A DNA stretch of 64,000 bases from an uncultured Gammaproteobacteria bacterium (GTDB taxonomy: Bacteria > Pseudomonadota > Gammaproteobacteria > UBA4575): the NCBI GenBank assembly GCA_951812785.1, contig OX638335.1:1227902-1291901 (forward strand). Reading direction: 5' to 3'. This document shows, in pieces, positions 10,832 through 19,905 of the stretch. The translations under genes and the position numbers were made by a program. Positions within the stretch are counted from its first letter, which is position 1; the number at the start of each line of letters is the position of its first letter. The notes under the pieces are model-generated. The model saw nothing but the letters and a program-made list of their open reading frames with translations. It did not search any database and was not told the DNA's origin.

Positions 10832-11566
10832 ATGCATTTCAATAAAATTATCGTCATTGGCAGTCTCTTCGTGATATTGGGCGAAGTGTTTTTCACTACC
10901 ATGGGGATGATCATTAAAACCCTTGGCGAAAACATACCTAGTTACCAATTAGTATTTTATCGCAATGTCTTTGCGGTCATCGTGCTTGCACCTTTTTTAT
11001 TTCGTCAGCGTTTAACGCATGTAAAAACAAAACGCATTGGCATGCACTTAATACGTTCAGCCTCAGGTTTGCTAGCCATGTATTGTTTCTTCTACGCACT
11101 CGCAAATATTGAACTCGCCAACGCCATGCTATTAAAATTAACCGGCCCAATCTTCATCCCAATCATTGCCACATTATGGATACACGAAAAAGTATCGTTA
11201 AAAACATATTTTGGTATCGCATTAGGTTTTATTAGGTGTCATTGTTTTTCTTGATCCCAGCGCAGAAATACAAATTGCTTCTGTGATCGGCTTAATTGGT
11301 GGTGCACTAGCCGCAGGTGCTAAAGTAGCTATTCGTAAAATGTCAGACACCGAACCTACAGCACACATCGTGTTTTACTTTGCATTGTTTGGTGCATTAT
11401 TTAGCGGCATTCCTATGCTGACGAATGAAACGTATTCGCCTAACAACCAAGAATGGTTATTACTGATTGGAATGAGTGACCAACGAATAATGTATTTGTC
11501 GGTGCTGCGTTGATTATTACGGCAGGGTTGGTGATTTTATATAGTAAGAAACCACCTACCGCCTAA
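10832..11566 (+). pseudogene. EamA/DMT-family transporter, decayed
   Basis: The N-terminal 135 or so residues form four to five hydrophobic helices of an EamA (drug/metabolite transporter) protein, opening MHFNKIIVIGSLFVILGEVF. At about 11234 one extra A shifts the frame: without it GFIGVIVFLDP would read through into IASVIGLIGGALAAGAKVAIRKM in the second reading frame (to 11513). A third frame then carries the family C-terminus FVGAALIITAGLVILY (to TAA at 11566), but the roughly 50 residues before it are missing, so a deletion is also present. The gene cannot encode a working transporter. A second, separate EamA C-terminal remnant lies at 23812-23877. Confidence 0.85.
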
Positions 11567-11687
11567 CCAGCCTACTCACGCACAAAGTGCATTGAGACCA
11601 CTTTCGTCCAAACAATTGCAATTGTTATTAATTAATTTTACAGTAATTTCATGAGCTTATTAATCAAACTCAATATAATTCTAGAAA

Positions 11688-11737
11688 TATTATACGTCAC
11701 CGAGACCACTTTAAAGTGGTCTCGGTGACGTATAATA
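11688..11737. repeat. Perfect 50-bp palindrome
   Basis: The two 25-base arms are exact reverse complements with no loop; the centre CACTTTAAAGTG falls between 11712 and 11713. The arm contains GAGACCACTTT, which also occurs once about 100 bp upstream at 11590-11600, so the palindrome may have formed by template switching from that site. It sits 24 bp before the start of the cassette gene. It could act as a terminator-like cruciform, an operator or a small inverted-repeat element; the sequence does not decide. Confidence 0.9.
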
Positions 11738-11760
11738 ACTGTTATGTTTTGAGGGAAACT

Positions 11761-12636
11761 ATGCAAACTTCTAGGCAACCAACAATTAATAATCGCCAGA
11801 AGATAGATGTTTCATCTCTGTCAATGGATAAAGATGACTTACGTCGCTTTTGCGACATCCTGCAAGAAAGAGTGAATTCGGCAGCGGAATTTGAAGTTAA
11901 TTTGTTCCAGCAGAATGAGCAAACTGATGAGCAATACCAGCAGAATATAGCAATCTTACGAGAGTCTTTTGAGTTAAGGATTACAATTACAGGTATAGGT
12001 GGCAAGGAACTATGGGGCTCAATTGGGGAGGTTTTCGGCTCGGTCAACTTCCCCGAGCAGGTGAAATCTTTATACGTAGAAAGCGAATCCACTTTAAGGC
12101 ACGTACATAACTATTACCCACATAATTCGTTCACGATTTTCTTAGATTTTAGCAAGCCAAAAGTTTTTGATTTGTCAATTATGCCTCACCAAGGTACGCC
12201 TAATGAGTCAAATGTTGAAGTCAAAGGCTATGATGCAATATGGGTCAATGGGGTTTTCACTGAGCTAAAAAAATTCATTGATGATAGGCCCTCTACACTT
12301 TCTATCGTCCACAGCCATGGTGTCTATGACGTCTTACAGTTGGTTTTAGGATTCCCATTATCATTCTGGGTTTGCAGTAAATTTTCTTCGTCTATAGAAA
12401 CTGGATTCGGTAATGGCAATGCATTTGTAATTAGCGCTTTGTATTTATACGCTTTTGTAGCAACTCTTTTCCTATCCAGAATCCTATTTCACTACTTGCG
12501 GTGGGTCTGTCCATTGGTTGAGTACCGATATAAAAATAATGCAATGCTAATACACCGCACGCTATTTGGGGCATTGACTTTAGGTTGGCTAGGTCAATTC
12601 TTATACGATTTTGGAAAATGGCTGCTCAAAACCTAA
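11761..12636 (+). CDS. Unrecognised membrane protein carried on an integron-type cassette
   Basis: A 291-residue protein of unknown function. The ATG at 11761 is preferred over an upstream in-frame start because GAGGG precedes it by 5-6 bp. Residues 1-190 are hydrophilic and contain a Gln/Glu-rich stretch (FQQNEQTDEQYQQN) and the segment GIGGKELWGSIGEVFGSVNF. The C-terminal 100 residues hold two to three hydrophobic helices (near 200-220, 230-250 and 270-285). The stop codon overlaps an attC site, the standard arrangement for a mobile gene cassette. No catalytic motif was recognised, and no integron integrase is visible in the window. Confidence 0.75.
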   Translation: MQTSRQPTINNRQKIDVSSLSMDKDDLRRFCDILQERVNSAAEFEVNLFQQNEQTDEQYQQNIAILRESFELRITITGIGGKELWGSIGEVFGSVNFPEQVKSLYVESESTLRHVHNYYPHNSFTIFLDFSKPKVFDLSIMPHQGTPNESNVEVKGYDAIWVNGVFTELKKFIDDRPSTLSIVHSHGVYDVLQLVLGFPLSFWVCSKFSSSIETGFGNGNAFVISALYLYAFVATLFLSRILFHYLRWVCPLVEYRYKNNAMLIHRTLFGALTLGWLGQFLYDFGKWLLKT

Positions 12637-12705
12637 CAAGCGCATGCAGACGGACCTCATCAGGCGCTACGCGCTTGCCTTGGCCGCTGATGCGAGGCGT
12701 TAGGC
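12631..12705 (+). mobile_element. attC recombination site of a gene cassette
   Basis: The site opens with ACCTAAC (inverse core, RYYYAAC) and closes with GTTAGGC (core, GTTRRRY). Between them CGCATGCAGACGG can pair with CCGCTGATGCG leaving unpaired extra bases, which is the extrahelical-base pattern recognised by integron integrases on folded single strands. It is 75 bp long and begins inside the stop codon of the preceding gene. This marks a cassette insertion outside any visible integron, as in CALIN-type arrays. Confidence 0.9.
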
Positions 12706-12730
12706 TACCCAAAATAAGATAGGAAAATAT

Positions 12731-13194
12731 ATGAATTGGATCGCTGAATTACAAGATATAAATTATATAGCTGTAGCAATTGCGACAATTACAAGCTATA
12801 TCCTTGGGTTTACTTGGTACCATTGGACAATTTTGGTGAGGCGTGGGCAAATGTTTTAGGCATCACGAAAGAGGAAGCTGACAATACCGAAGGTCTTGGA
12901 GGTGCTTTTATCATGTCTTTAATTTCAGGACTAACAAAAGCCTTATTTGTCGCCATACTTATGGCAGCAATAAATATATCTGGTATTTTTAATGGAGCAT
13001 TTTTTGGGGTAGTAGTTGCAGTCGTATTTATTTTTACACCATTAGGTTACTACAATGGTTTTGCTCGTACACCTTCAAAACTAACATTAATAAATTCAGC
13101 ACATAGCATTGTCGAACTTGCTCTAATTGGTGCAATTATTCAGAATAAAGGGGTCAAAGCCACTGCTGTCTGTAATAGTTCAGACCCGATCTGA
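12731..13194 (+). pseudogene. DUF1761-family membrane protein, frameshifted and with a repeat-derived tail
   Basis: From the ATG at 12731 (AGGA seven bases upstream) the frame reads MNWIAELQD, one hydrophobic helix and GFTWY. The rest of the DUF1761 pattern, FGEAWANVLGITKEE and three more hydrophobic helices, continues in another frame. Adding one T to the TTTT at 12831-12834 restores a continuous protein (WYHWTIFGEAW), so a one-base loss is the likely cause. The last codons (CNSSDPI) and the stop come from an IS481-derived repeat, not from the gene. It follows the attC site and may be the next cassette. Confidence 0.75.
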
Positions 13195-13201
13195 CAATTA
13201 G
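13171..13201. repeat. IS481-type terminal repeat at the distal end of the CRISPR array
   Basis: This 31-bp sequence (TGTAATAGTTCAGACCCGAT onwards, to ATTAG) is identical to the transposase-5' end of the IS481 element at 27753-28931. It abuts the last CRISPR repeat with only 3 bp between and supplies the stop codon of the DUF1761 gene. It contains the small hairpin TCAGA-CCCGA-TCTGA. Confidence 0.85.
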
Positions 13202-13204
13202 TTA

Positions 13205-14299
13205 GTTTCAATCCACACGCCCGTATAGGGCGCGACCTAAGCGAGCAGATGCTGGACGATATTCACCAGTAGTTTCAATCCACACGCCCGTATAGGGCGC
13301 GACTTTATCAGCAATGACTATGATGAACATGGAGGGAGTTTCAATCCACACGCCCGTATAGGGCGCGACCGCACGAAGGTAACTGCTGGATCTATGATGA
13401 TGCGTTTCAATCCACACGCCCGTATAGGGCGCGACTGCGTACGAGACGCGCTGAGGGCGCGTTATAACCGTTTCAATCCACACGCCCGTATAGGGCGCGA
13501 CTCGCAGCTGACTTAGAGCCCGCAGATTTATGCATTGTTTCAATCCACACGCCCGTATAGGGCGCGACAGTTTAAACATATCAAACGATGCAATACGACC
13601 AACGTTTCAATCCACACGCCCGTATAGGGCGCGACCACTCACATTTTTAGATAAAATCAGCGCATCGTTGTTTCAATCCACACGCCCGTATAGGGCGCGA
13701 CCAATAATTTTTTTTAATGTGCGGTGCTGGTTGGTGTTTCAATCCACACGCCCGTATAGGGCGCGACGCGGTACTCGTTAAAAATTCTGATTAGCGACAG
13801 ATGTTTCAATCCACACGCCCGTATAGGGCGCGACATCTCGAGTCAAAAAGGCAAGATAAATCTGATGCGTTTCAATCCACACGCCCGTATAGGGCGCGAC
13901 CCAGATATCGGAGCCGATGTGCCGAGTGGCAGTGGTTTCAATCCACACGCCCGTATAGGGCGCGACCCAGATATCGGAGCCGATGTGCCGAGTGGCAGTG
14001 GTTTCAATCCACACGCCCGTATAGGGCGCGACGTGCTGCGGCAGAAAAAGAATTAGCAGAAGCAGCAGTTTCAATCCACACGCCCGTATAGGGCGCGACT
14101 CGCTCAATATTATCTACGTACCACCTTTTACCAGTTTCAATCCACACGCCCGTATAGGGCGCGACCTCACACCAACACCACTGCTGAGCGGTGTGAAATT
14201 AGTTTCAATCCACACGCCCGTATAGGGCGCGACAAGTACGTGACAACGCGCTAGTGTGTGAGCACGCGTTTCAATCCACACGCCCGTATAGGGCGCGAC
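13205..14299 (-). CRISPR. Type I-C CRISPR array, 17 repeats and 16 spacers
   Basis: Seventeen 32-bp repeats, apparently identical, start at 13205, 13272, 13338, 13404, 13470, 13537, 13604, 13670, 13736, 13803, 13869, 13935, 14001, 14068, 14134, 14202 and 14268. Read on the minus strand each begins GTCGCGCCC and ends GGATTGAAAC, the type I-C form, with a GC-rich palindromic core. Spacers are 34-36 bp. Spacers at 13901-13934 and 13967-14000 are identical. Transcription is expected from the cas2 side (leader at 14300-14474) towards 13205. The lack of repeat decay at the distal end suggests the array was truncated there. Confidence 0.98.
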
Positions 14300-14474
14300 C
14301 GCCACATTGTAACTGCTTGAACATAAAATACAAAATGCGTTGCCCGCGCTAGCCAGCGTAGAAGGGGGTATTTTCGGAGAGGACCTGCGACAAACGATAA
14401 ACAATAGCGCTTTGGAACAATGTGTTACGAGTTCGCTAACGCCCCTGGGTTTTGCTGAGCACTCAAGGTTGGCG
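14300..14474 (-). promoter_or_regulatory. CRISPR leader region
   Basis: The 175 bp between cas2 and the first repeat hold no gene. By position and repeat orientation they contain the leader, the array promoter and the site where Cas1-Cas2 integrates new spacers. The 40 bp next to the repeat are the most AT-rich. No exact promoter was assigned. Confidence 0.65.
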
Positions 14475-14768
14475 TTACAAAATCAGGGGGGAGCCGAGAA
14501 TGTCAGGGGCGGGTTTTGCACCGTGGTGTTCGACCTTGCTTTGCCATTTGGCACCCAACCGATAAAAGCGCAAACTATCTTCGTTTTCATCGTAAATGTT
14601 GAGTAGGCTTTCTTTCAACATTACCCATTGATCAGGAGTGATTTCGCACTCGAAAACAGAGTTTTGCACACGTATCCCATAATCCAGACAAGTTTTGCTG
14701 ATGTGACGAAGGCGTTTTTGACCGCCTGATGATACCACGCTGACATCGTAAGCTATGAGAACCATCAT
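14475..14768 (-). CDS. cas2: Cas2 (type I-C)
   Basis: A 97-residue protein with the ferredoxin-like Cas2 fold. MMVLIAYDVSVVSSGGQKRL carries the conserved aspartate (Asp8) and a typical I-C insertion, followed by RVQNSVFECEI. With Cas1 it forms the complex that integrates prespacers at the leader-repeat junction. It starts 7 bp after cas1 and is the last cas gene before the array. The length is normal and nothing is broken. Confidence 0.95.
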   Translation of the reverse strand: MMVLIAYDVSVVSSGGQKRLRHISKTCLDYGIRVQNSVFECEITPDQWVMLKESLLNIYDENEDSLRFYRLGAKWQSKVEHHGAKPAPDILGSPLIL

Positions 14769-14775
14769 TTTTGCA

Positions 14776-15795
14776 CTACCTCGGAAAAAACGGTGGGTAG
14801 GATGCCAAATCGTTGCGTAAAAATTTCGCCAGCAACGCAGCCTGGGTGTGGGCTAACAGACCGATGGGCATTTTTTCCTGAAGAAAAGGATGGACAATTT
14901 GCTCCTGCCTTTTTTCCTGCCAGGCGGTCAATACAAGTTTTCTGGTCTCGTCATCCATACGTATTGCCCCGCTGGCTTCCTCAAGAAAACCTGTTGCCTT
15001 TAGCTGTTTGCGATTAATCAGGGTAAGCACAAAGCGGTCGCATCGCCATGCCCGGAATTCTTCCAGCAGGTCGAGCGCCAAGCTCAGCCTTCCGGGACGG
15101 TCTGTGTGCAAGAAGCCAGCATACGGATCAAGCCCAACCCCTTGCAAGGCCGATGCAATTTCATGGGTCATCAGGCTGTAGCTGAAAGACAGCAAGGCAT
15201 TAACGGCATCTGTTGGCGGGCGGCGAGTACGACCATTGAACGTGAAAGCAGCGCGTTGTTCAAGCGAAATCAGATGCTTAAAAACGGCAAAATACCTCGC
15301 TCCTGAATCACCCTCAATGCCTCGCAGCCTATCCAGAGTCGTCGTATGTGAGACACGCCGTAGGGCGCCTGCCAGTTGTCGAGCAGTTTGCTTCAATTGA
15401 TCGTTGTTACCGTGATTACGTAGTTGACGCAAAAGTACCTGTCTCGTATTCGCCAGCTTGGCACCAATAAAAAGGCGTGCGAGCCCCTCTGGGGATTGAT
15501 CCGCAAATCGATATTGCGCGCGCCGCAGCAAGACATTGCCGCTTTGCGGGCCAATTATCCGGGCCTGGAATTTCCCAAAGCTAGTGAAGAAGGCCAATTC
15601 AATCCCTTGTTCTCCGCAACTCGCCATTAACGCGGGAGAGACCATCACCTGACCAAAACAATAGATGCTATCAAAGGCGTGGAAGGGTGCCTGAAACGCT
15701 TTTTTGCCTCCTTGCTCGACCACCAGGGTCTCGCGTTCTTTATGGAGATAGCTACCGTCGGTGGTGATATAGAGATTATTCAGCAGCTTCTTCAT
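14776..15795 (-). CDS. cas1: Cas1 integrase (type I-C)
   Basis: A 339-residue Cas1. The start is taken at the ATG at 15795 (MKKLLNNLYITTDGSYL), the usual I-C N-terminus; a longer upstream extension lies inside cas4 and is unlikely. The alpha-helical C-terminal domain shows IEGDSGARYFAVF (catalytic Glu), HEIASALQGVGLDPYAGFLH (catalytic His) and DLLEEFRAWRCDRF (catalytic Asp/Glu region). It overlaps the cas4 end by 20 bp. It catalyses spacer integration with Cas2. Confidence 0.95.
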   Translation of the reverse strand: MKKLLNNLYITTDGSYLHKERETLVVEQGGKKAFQAPFHAFDSIYCFGQVMVSPALMASCGEQGIELAFFTSFGKFQARIIGPQSGNVLLRRAQYRFADQSPEGLARLFIGAKLANTRQVLLRQLRNHGNNDQLKQTARQLAGALRRVSHTTTLDRLRGIEGDSGARYFAVFKHLISLEQRAAFTFNGRTRRPPTDAVNALLSFSYSLMTHEIASALQGVGLDPYAGFLHTDRPGRLSLALDLLEEFRAWRCDRFVLTLINRKQLKATGFLEEASGAIRMDDETRKLVLTAWQEKRQEQIVHPFLQEKMPIGLLAHTQAALLAKFLRNDLASYPPFFPR

Positions 15796-16426
15796 GGCAA
15801 GCGAACAGGGCTTCGGAAAAGCGAGTCGAGGTGTCCTTAAGTTTAGGGCGACATCGGTCCAGAAAAGAACAGCCTTTGCAGCCTGGGGTGTATTCAGCGT
15901 GTGGCAGGTGTCCGGCAGCCAGCAGAGCGCGGGTCTGCTCAATCACTTCACGGGTATATGCTCGAAGCGGATCATTCATCTCCACCCATTCTCGTTTGCG
16001 TACTTGCCAATACCATAGCGCCGCCTTGGATATCATAATCTCTCGCATTTCTTCTAAACAGAGCACCTGAGCGCACAGCTGCACCCGGTCACAGTCCGAA
16101 ATCTTGGATTTTCCATGTTTATATTCAACTGGAGTGAGCGCAAATGGTTTCTGTTTTACCTCAAGCAGATCAAGTTTGCCGACGATGCCGAGAGATTCAG
16201 AACAGACCTGCACGCCCCGTTCGGTGCGTAATCCCCTTCGCGTTTCAGCATCTGTTGAGTGCACACGCTCGTGCAACTGATCGCCATGTGCCGTTAGATA
16301 ATTGGCATCCCAGACGCGTTCGATATGGATGTAGGCACACTGGCGTGGGCAGAATACGTAATGTTGCAGGGCGGAAATCGGAACAATCTGTTCATCGAAG
16401 AGCATGCTCTTGTCTGTCGTGATCAT
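15776..16426 (-). CDS. cas4: Cas4 nuclease (type I-C)
   Basis: A 216-residue RecB-family nuclease with an iron-sulfur cluster. The first ligand Cys is in HYVFCPRQC (about residues 26-30) and the last three in CKGCSFLDRC (about 183-192). PVEYKHGK supplies the QhXXY/E-x-K nuclease elements. Cas4 trims prespacers and selects PAM orientation before integration by Cas1-Cas2. It lies between cas7 and cas1 in the standard I-C order and appears intact. Confidence 0.94.
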   Translation of the reverse strand: MITTDKSMLFDEQIVPISALQHYVFCPRQCAYIHIERVWDANYLTAHGDQLHERVHSTDAETRRGLRTERGVQVCSESLGIVGKLDLLEVKQKPFALTPVEYKHGKSKISDCDRVQLCAQVLCLEEMREIMISKAALWYWQVRKREWVEMNDPLRAYTREVIEQTRALLAAGHLPHAEYTPGCKGCSFLDRCRPKLKDTSTRFSEALFACHEEAAE

Positions 16427-16458
16427 ACCGAAAGATCAAACCCCTGATTTTGGATAAG

Positions 16459-17320
16459 TCAGATCCTTTCGATGATCTCAATCCCCATCGGCATAGATTC
16501 TTTTTCAACCTTGATTTCATAGTCAGTAAATGAACGCGCCACCGTAGACTGATCACGCTTTTTAATAACCACTAGATCAAAGAGTGTGTGTGACGGGGCT
16601 TTCCCCAACTTACTGTCATGTTTGAACACGATCAATCTTCGTGATGTCATGCTGCCTGCGGGTCTAGCAGCCGACTGATCAAATTGAAAGGCGTTTTCCA
16701 GTGACTGGAAAAGTAACTCAAGGTCATTGTTATCAAAGCCGGTTCTGGGCAAGGAAGGGGTTGACGAAGCCATAAGCACGGTACAGGCCGTAGGGAACCG
16801 TAAATTTACGCCCCATGGTGCGTTCCTTTTCCTGGTCTTTTTCGTTAGTCACAGAAGAACGGGTGATGGCATGCTCGCTGGAAACGATAGGGTCAATGGA
16901 GCGAGAAAAGGATAGTTGCACCGGCCCACGCACCTGTCCGCAATTGACACCAGTAGACATCACAGCGCCGAACGCTCGCACATCATAATAGTGTTTGCAC
17001 ATCCACGCAGTGGCTTTCTCTTTAATTTCTGCCTTAACTTTTTTGGACGGTTCTTCACCAATCTCTGTGTAGGCTTCTTCGTGCTGCTGATTATGCACGA
17101 CACCTTCTGTAAAGTAGATTGCTTGTCCCTCAACCTGTTCACTAGTCATGGCGACAAAGTTGCGAATCTTGCGCTTCAGGCAGACATCGGTCACCAGACC
17201 TTGACCGGTTTCGGCATCTACCCGCGGCAGGTTTCCGGCATCGGGGTCACCGTTGGGGTTGGCGTCCTGACAGTCGAAAAGATAGATAAAATCATAACGA
17301 TGGTTGATAGCAATGCTCAT
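16459..17320 (-). pseudogene. cas7: cas7 (csd2) of CRISPR locus 1, frameshifted
   Basis: Cas7 forms the crRNA-binding backbone of the type I-C Cascade. The first 195 residues (NANPNGDP-like [32 protein letters not shown]) run from the ATG at 17320 and end soon after PFLAQNRL at 16733. The missing C-terminus ([19 protein letters not shown] to PMGIEIIERI) continues in another frame to 16459. Restoring two bases (CAGAACC to CAGAGAACC) gives QRTGFDNND, matching the ERTGF of the second locus, so a two-base loss is likely. The product would lack about 95 residues including part of the thumb/fold, so Cascade 1 is probably inactive unless the frameshift is a sequencing error. Confidence 0.88.
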
Positions 17321-17322
17321 GG

Positions 17323-19206
17323 TCAAAGGTCCTTAATAGTATCTTTATTCAAAGGTGTTTCTTCGGTTCCGCTGGCCGGATCATCAGCTTGTTTACCCTT
17401 GGGGATGAAAAAATACTGTCGCTGATGGTAATAGCCAATGGCAAACAAGCCTTGGTCTGCCAGCCCCAATTGACTTGGATAATCATCCAGCAAGACATGA
17501 ATGGATTGTACAAGCTGTTCACGGGAAATTTTGACTGGTGTTTCCAGCTTGGCCAGATGATGTTGATAGGTTCGCAAAATGCGCGGAAAAACGCTTCCCG
17601 GCGTTGCCGAGGCACTGCTGTAATAGCGTTCCCGTAGCCCGGCGTTAATTTCTCGGCCAAGCGCGTCTTCCTGGGTTTTTTGCAGGGCGGCAAACAGACG
17701 CCCCAACAAATAAGCTGGGTCAGTACGTTCCGTATTCAGGCTCATATCAATTGTCCTCTTAAGATTCCGTGTCAGCACCGCCTTGAGAATAGCAGCTTTC
17801 AGGTAAGTGATCTTCTCTCCGGCGCGAATTCGGGTAATGATACCATTCAACAAGGTCATCGGGTAGGGAGTCCCCTGAAGAATGGCGTGCATGAGTTGCC
17901 CACCGAGTATCGGGGAAATATCATCCTTTCGGGCCGTTTCGGCCAGCAAGCGCTCGGCGGAAGGAAACTCCGGTTCATGGTAGCGATCGGCATCGGGATG
18001 ACGATAGAGTGCCAGCAATTCGAAATGCCCTCGCAGCCGCTCGAGTAATTCCCGAATGGTACACACATGCCAGAAACGCACTGCAAGGCGGCTTTTGTTG
18101 CCAGACAACCCAAGGATATAAAACCGGGTGTCGGGGTCATCTTCAAGTACATCGAAACCCCCTCCGCCACCTCGGCGTAACGTGTTAAGGAAGGCGTCGA
18201 GTCTGTCTTGCATTAGGCCATCTTCTTCTGTGTTCAATTCTCCATCTGCTTCTTTAACATCAACATCGCCCCTAAAAAACGAAGCGAACAGGCTTTCCGT
18301 TTTTGTCGCACGTTCCGTCCAGAAAACCGTGGTGGCATCACCAATCTTCATGCGGTGGCGCTTGTTTTGCGGGCCATCCAACAGGGCATTCAGGGCCTTG
18401 CCGTAATGGGATACCACCGTCGTTGCCACTGGCGCGTTGTAGGATTGATCTTTGGCGTAGGATTCAAAAGATGGCTGATTAAAAGAGGCCAGCTTGGCTC
18501 CGCTAGGTGCGGCCCCGGCCACACCTTTCACGGCCGGTTCATGTAATCGGGCAATGGTGTCTTGCCTGCCGGTTGCTAAACAGATACCCGTTTGCTCTTT
18601 CGTCATGCTTACCTGTCTATTTTTTTCATACCACTGTTTGAATGCTTCGGTATCGTGGACGTATTCCCTGCTCGCAATGATACGGAAAACGCCATTGCCA
18701 GTGGTGGCGAAATTATCAAGCTTTGCTATCCATTGCGCGTTAATATCACTGGGATTCCACTGTTCCAGGAACCGGCAAACAGCACTGAATGGAGGCGTAT
18801 TGATTTGATTTTCCAACGCCAGATGATGTTTCCGGGTAGCAGTAAAGGTTTCCTGTGCTCGCTTCTGTTTTTTGCCCGTCTCTTCCGTGTTGCTGAGGTC
18901 AGGTGTTTTGTAACCAAGCAAATACCCGGCATTATCCCAAAGCGTACAAGGATTGATGCCGGAACCCGAGGGTTTGGTTTTACCCGGCACGGGTACCTGC
19001 ATCAGTCTGTGGGTTGTGTTGGTTTTTCCAGATTTGAGCGTTGTGGCAACCGGCTGTCGGGCATCTTGGATATCATGCAGGTAACCGTCCTCTTCCAGCA
19101 CGATACAAAAGCTGACTTTCTGGATCGACCAGCCAGTTGGTGCAATGCCGTACTTCTCATCTCCGATAAGTCGGTCATAAAGCGTGTTCAGTGCAGGCAG
19201 GATCAT
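17323..19206 (-). CDS. cas8c: Cas8c (Csd1), large subunit of type I-C Cascade, locus 1
   Basis: A 627-residue Csd1-family protein, opening [16 protein letters not shown]. Recognisable family segments include [49 protein letters not shown] and [20 protein letters not shown]. In type I-C the large subunit reads the PAM and its C-terminal region can also be translated internally as Cas11c. It lies between cas5 (2 bp upstream) and cas7 (2 bp downstream), so the effector genes are tightly coupled. No break is seen. Confidence 0.95.
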   Translation of the reverse strand: MILPALNTLYDRLIGDEKYGIAPTGWSIQKVSFCIVLEEDGYLHDIQDARQPVATTLKSGKTNTTHRLMQVPVPGKTKPSGSGINPCTLWDNAGYLLGYKTPDLSNTEETGKKQKRAQETFTATRKHHLALENQINTPPFSAVCRFLEQWNPSDINAQWIAKLDNFATTGNGVFRIIASREYVHDTEAFKQWYEKNRQVSMTKEQTGICLATGRQDTIARLHEPAVKGVAGAAPSGAKLASFNQPSFESYAKDQSYNAPVATTVVSHYGKALNALLDGPQNKRHRMKIGDATTVFWTERATKTESLFASFFRGDVDVKEADGELNTEEDGLMQDRLDAFLNTLRRGGGGGFDVLEDDPDTRFYILGLSGNKSRLAVRFWHVCTIRELLERLRGHFELLALYRHPDADRYHEPEFPSAERLLAETARKDDISPILGGQLMHAILQGTPYPMTLLNGIITRIRAGEKITYLKAAILKAVLTRNLKRTIDMSLNTERTDPAYLLGRLFAALQKTQEDALGREINAGLRERYYSSASATPGSVFPRILRTYQHHLAKLETPVKISREQLVQSIHVLLDDYPSQLGLADQGLFAIGYYHQRQYFFIPKGKQADDPASGTEETPLNKDTIKDL

Positions 19207-19208
19207 AT

Positions 19209-19892
19209 TCAGGTGACCGTCAGTTCGACCGGTGGTACTTCAATGATGCCTTTTTTCATTTCCGCGCGGAAAAAGTGTGCAGTAGTATCCCTGACTTCTT
19301 TCGTATCGGGATCCTGATCGTACGCCAGGTCATGCAACATAAATCCAAAGTCCTTGTCGCGTTCGCGCTCATCAAGTTTACAGGTAGGCATTTCGTGCTC
19401 AACCAGACTAAAATCTGCTGGAAACTCGCGACAACCCAGATAAGGGTGGTGAAAGTACTGCCCAAGCCTCGCCCGGCGCATGAATATATCCAAGTGTTTG
19501 CCCGCGCAGACCTGTTCGGCGTATTCCTCACCGCCTGGCTCAAAACGGCGAGATAGAACAATAAAGTGCGCCTCAATAGCATAAGCGACATCGCGCAATA
19601 CCAGTGAGGCACGCTGCTGGCGTTGGTCAGTGACATTGATGCGGTCTGGTTTATCTGTCGCTGGAATTTTGTTGCTGATTTCGTTGCGCCGAATGCTGGT
19701 AAAACGAATCGGCTTAAGCACATGAATCTTGTCAATGACCCAACGTATTTGAGGCTTCCAGTATATCGCTTCCAGCACCCCGCGCGCTGCCGAAGGGGTC
19801 ATGACGTCATAAGATACGCGTTCTGCTTTCATCTCCGGGCGGGTAAAACAGGCGAGCTCGCCCCACACATGTAATTTTATGCCATACGCCAT
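19209..19892 (-). CDS. cas5c: Cas5c (Csd5), crRNA-processing subunit, locus 1
   Basis: A 227-residue Cas5 of type I-C. The start is taken at the ATG at 19892 ([19 protein letters not shown]) because this is the family N-terminus; a longer upstream reading overlaps cas3. The glycine-rich Cas5 beta-strand and [16 protein letters not shown] are visible. In type I-C, Cas5c replaces Cas6 and cuts pre-crRNA at each repeat, then stays on the 5' handle. The gene sits between cas3 (13 bp upstream) and cas8c. Confidence 0.93.
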   Translation of the reverse strand: MAYGIKLHVWGELACFTRPEMKAERVSYDVMTPSAARGVLEAIYWKPQIRWVIDKIHVLKPIRFTSIRRNEISNKIPATDKPDRINVTDQRQQRASLVLRDVAYAIEAHFIVLSRRFEPGGEEYAEQVCAGKHLDIFMRRARLGQYFHHPYLGCREFPADFSLVEHEMPTCKLDERERDKDFGFMLHDLAYDQDPDTKEVRDTTAHFFRAEMKKGIIEVPPVELTVT

Positions 19893-19905
19893 TTTCGCAA
19901 TATAT

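Noticed and set aside
13208..14404. Several open frames across the CRISPR array on both strands, with the repeated word VAPYTGVWIET or FQSTRPYRAR
   Set aside because: They are translations of the CRISPR repeats; the unit is a 32-bp DNA repeat with unrelated spacers, not a repeat protein.
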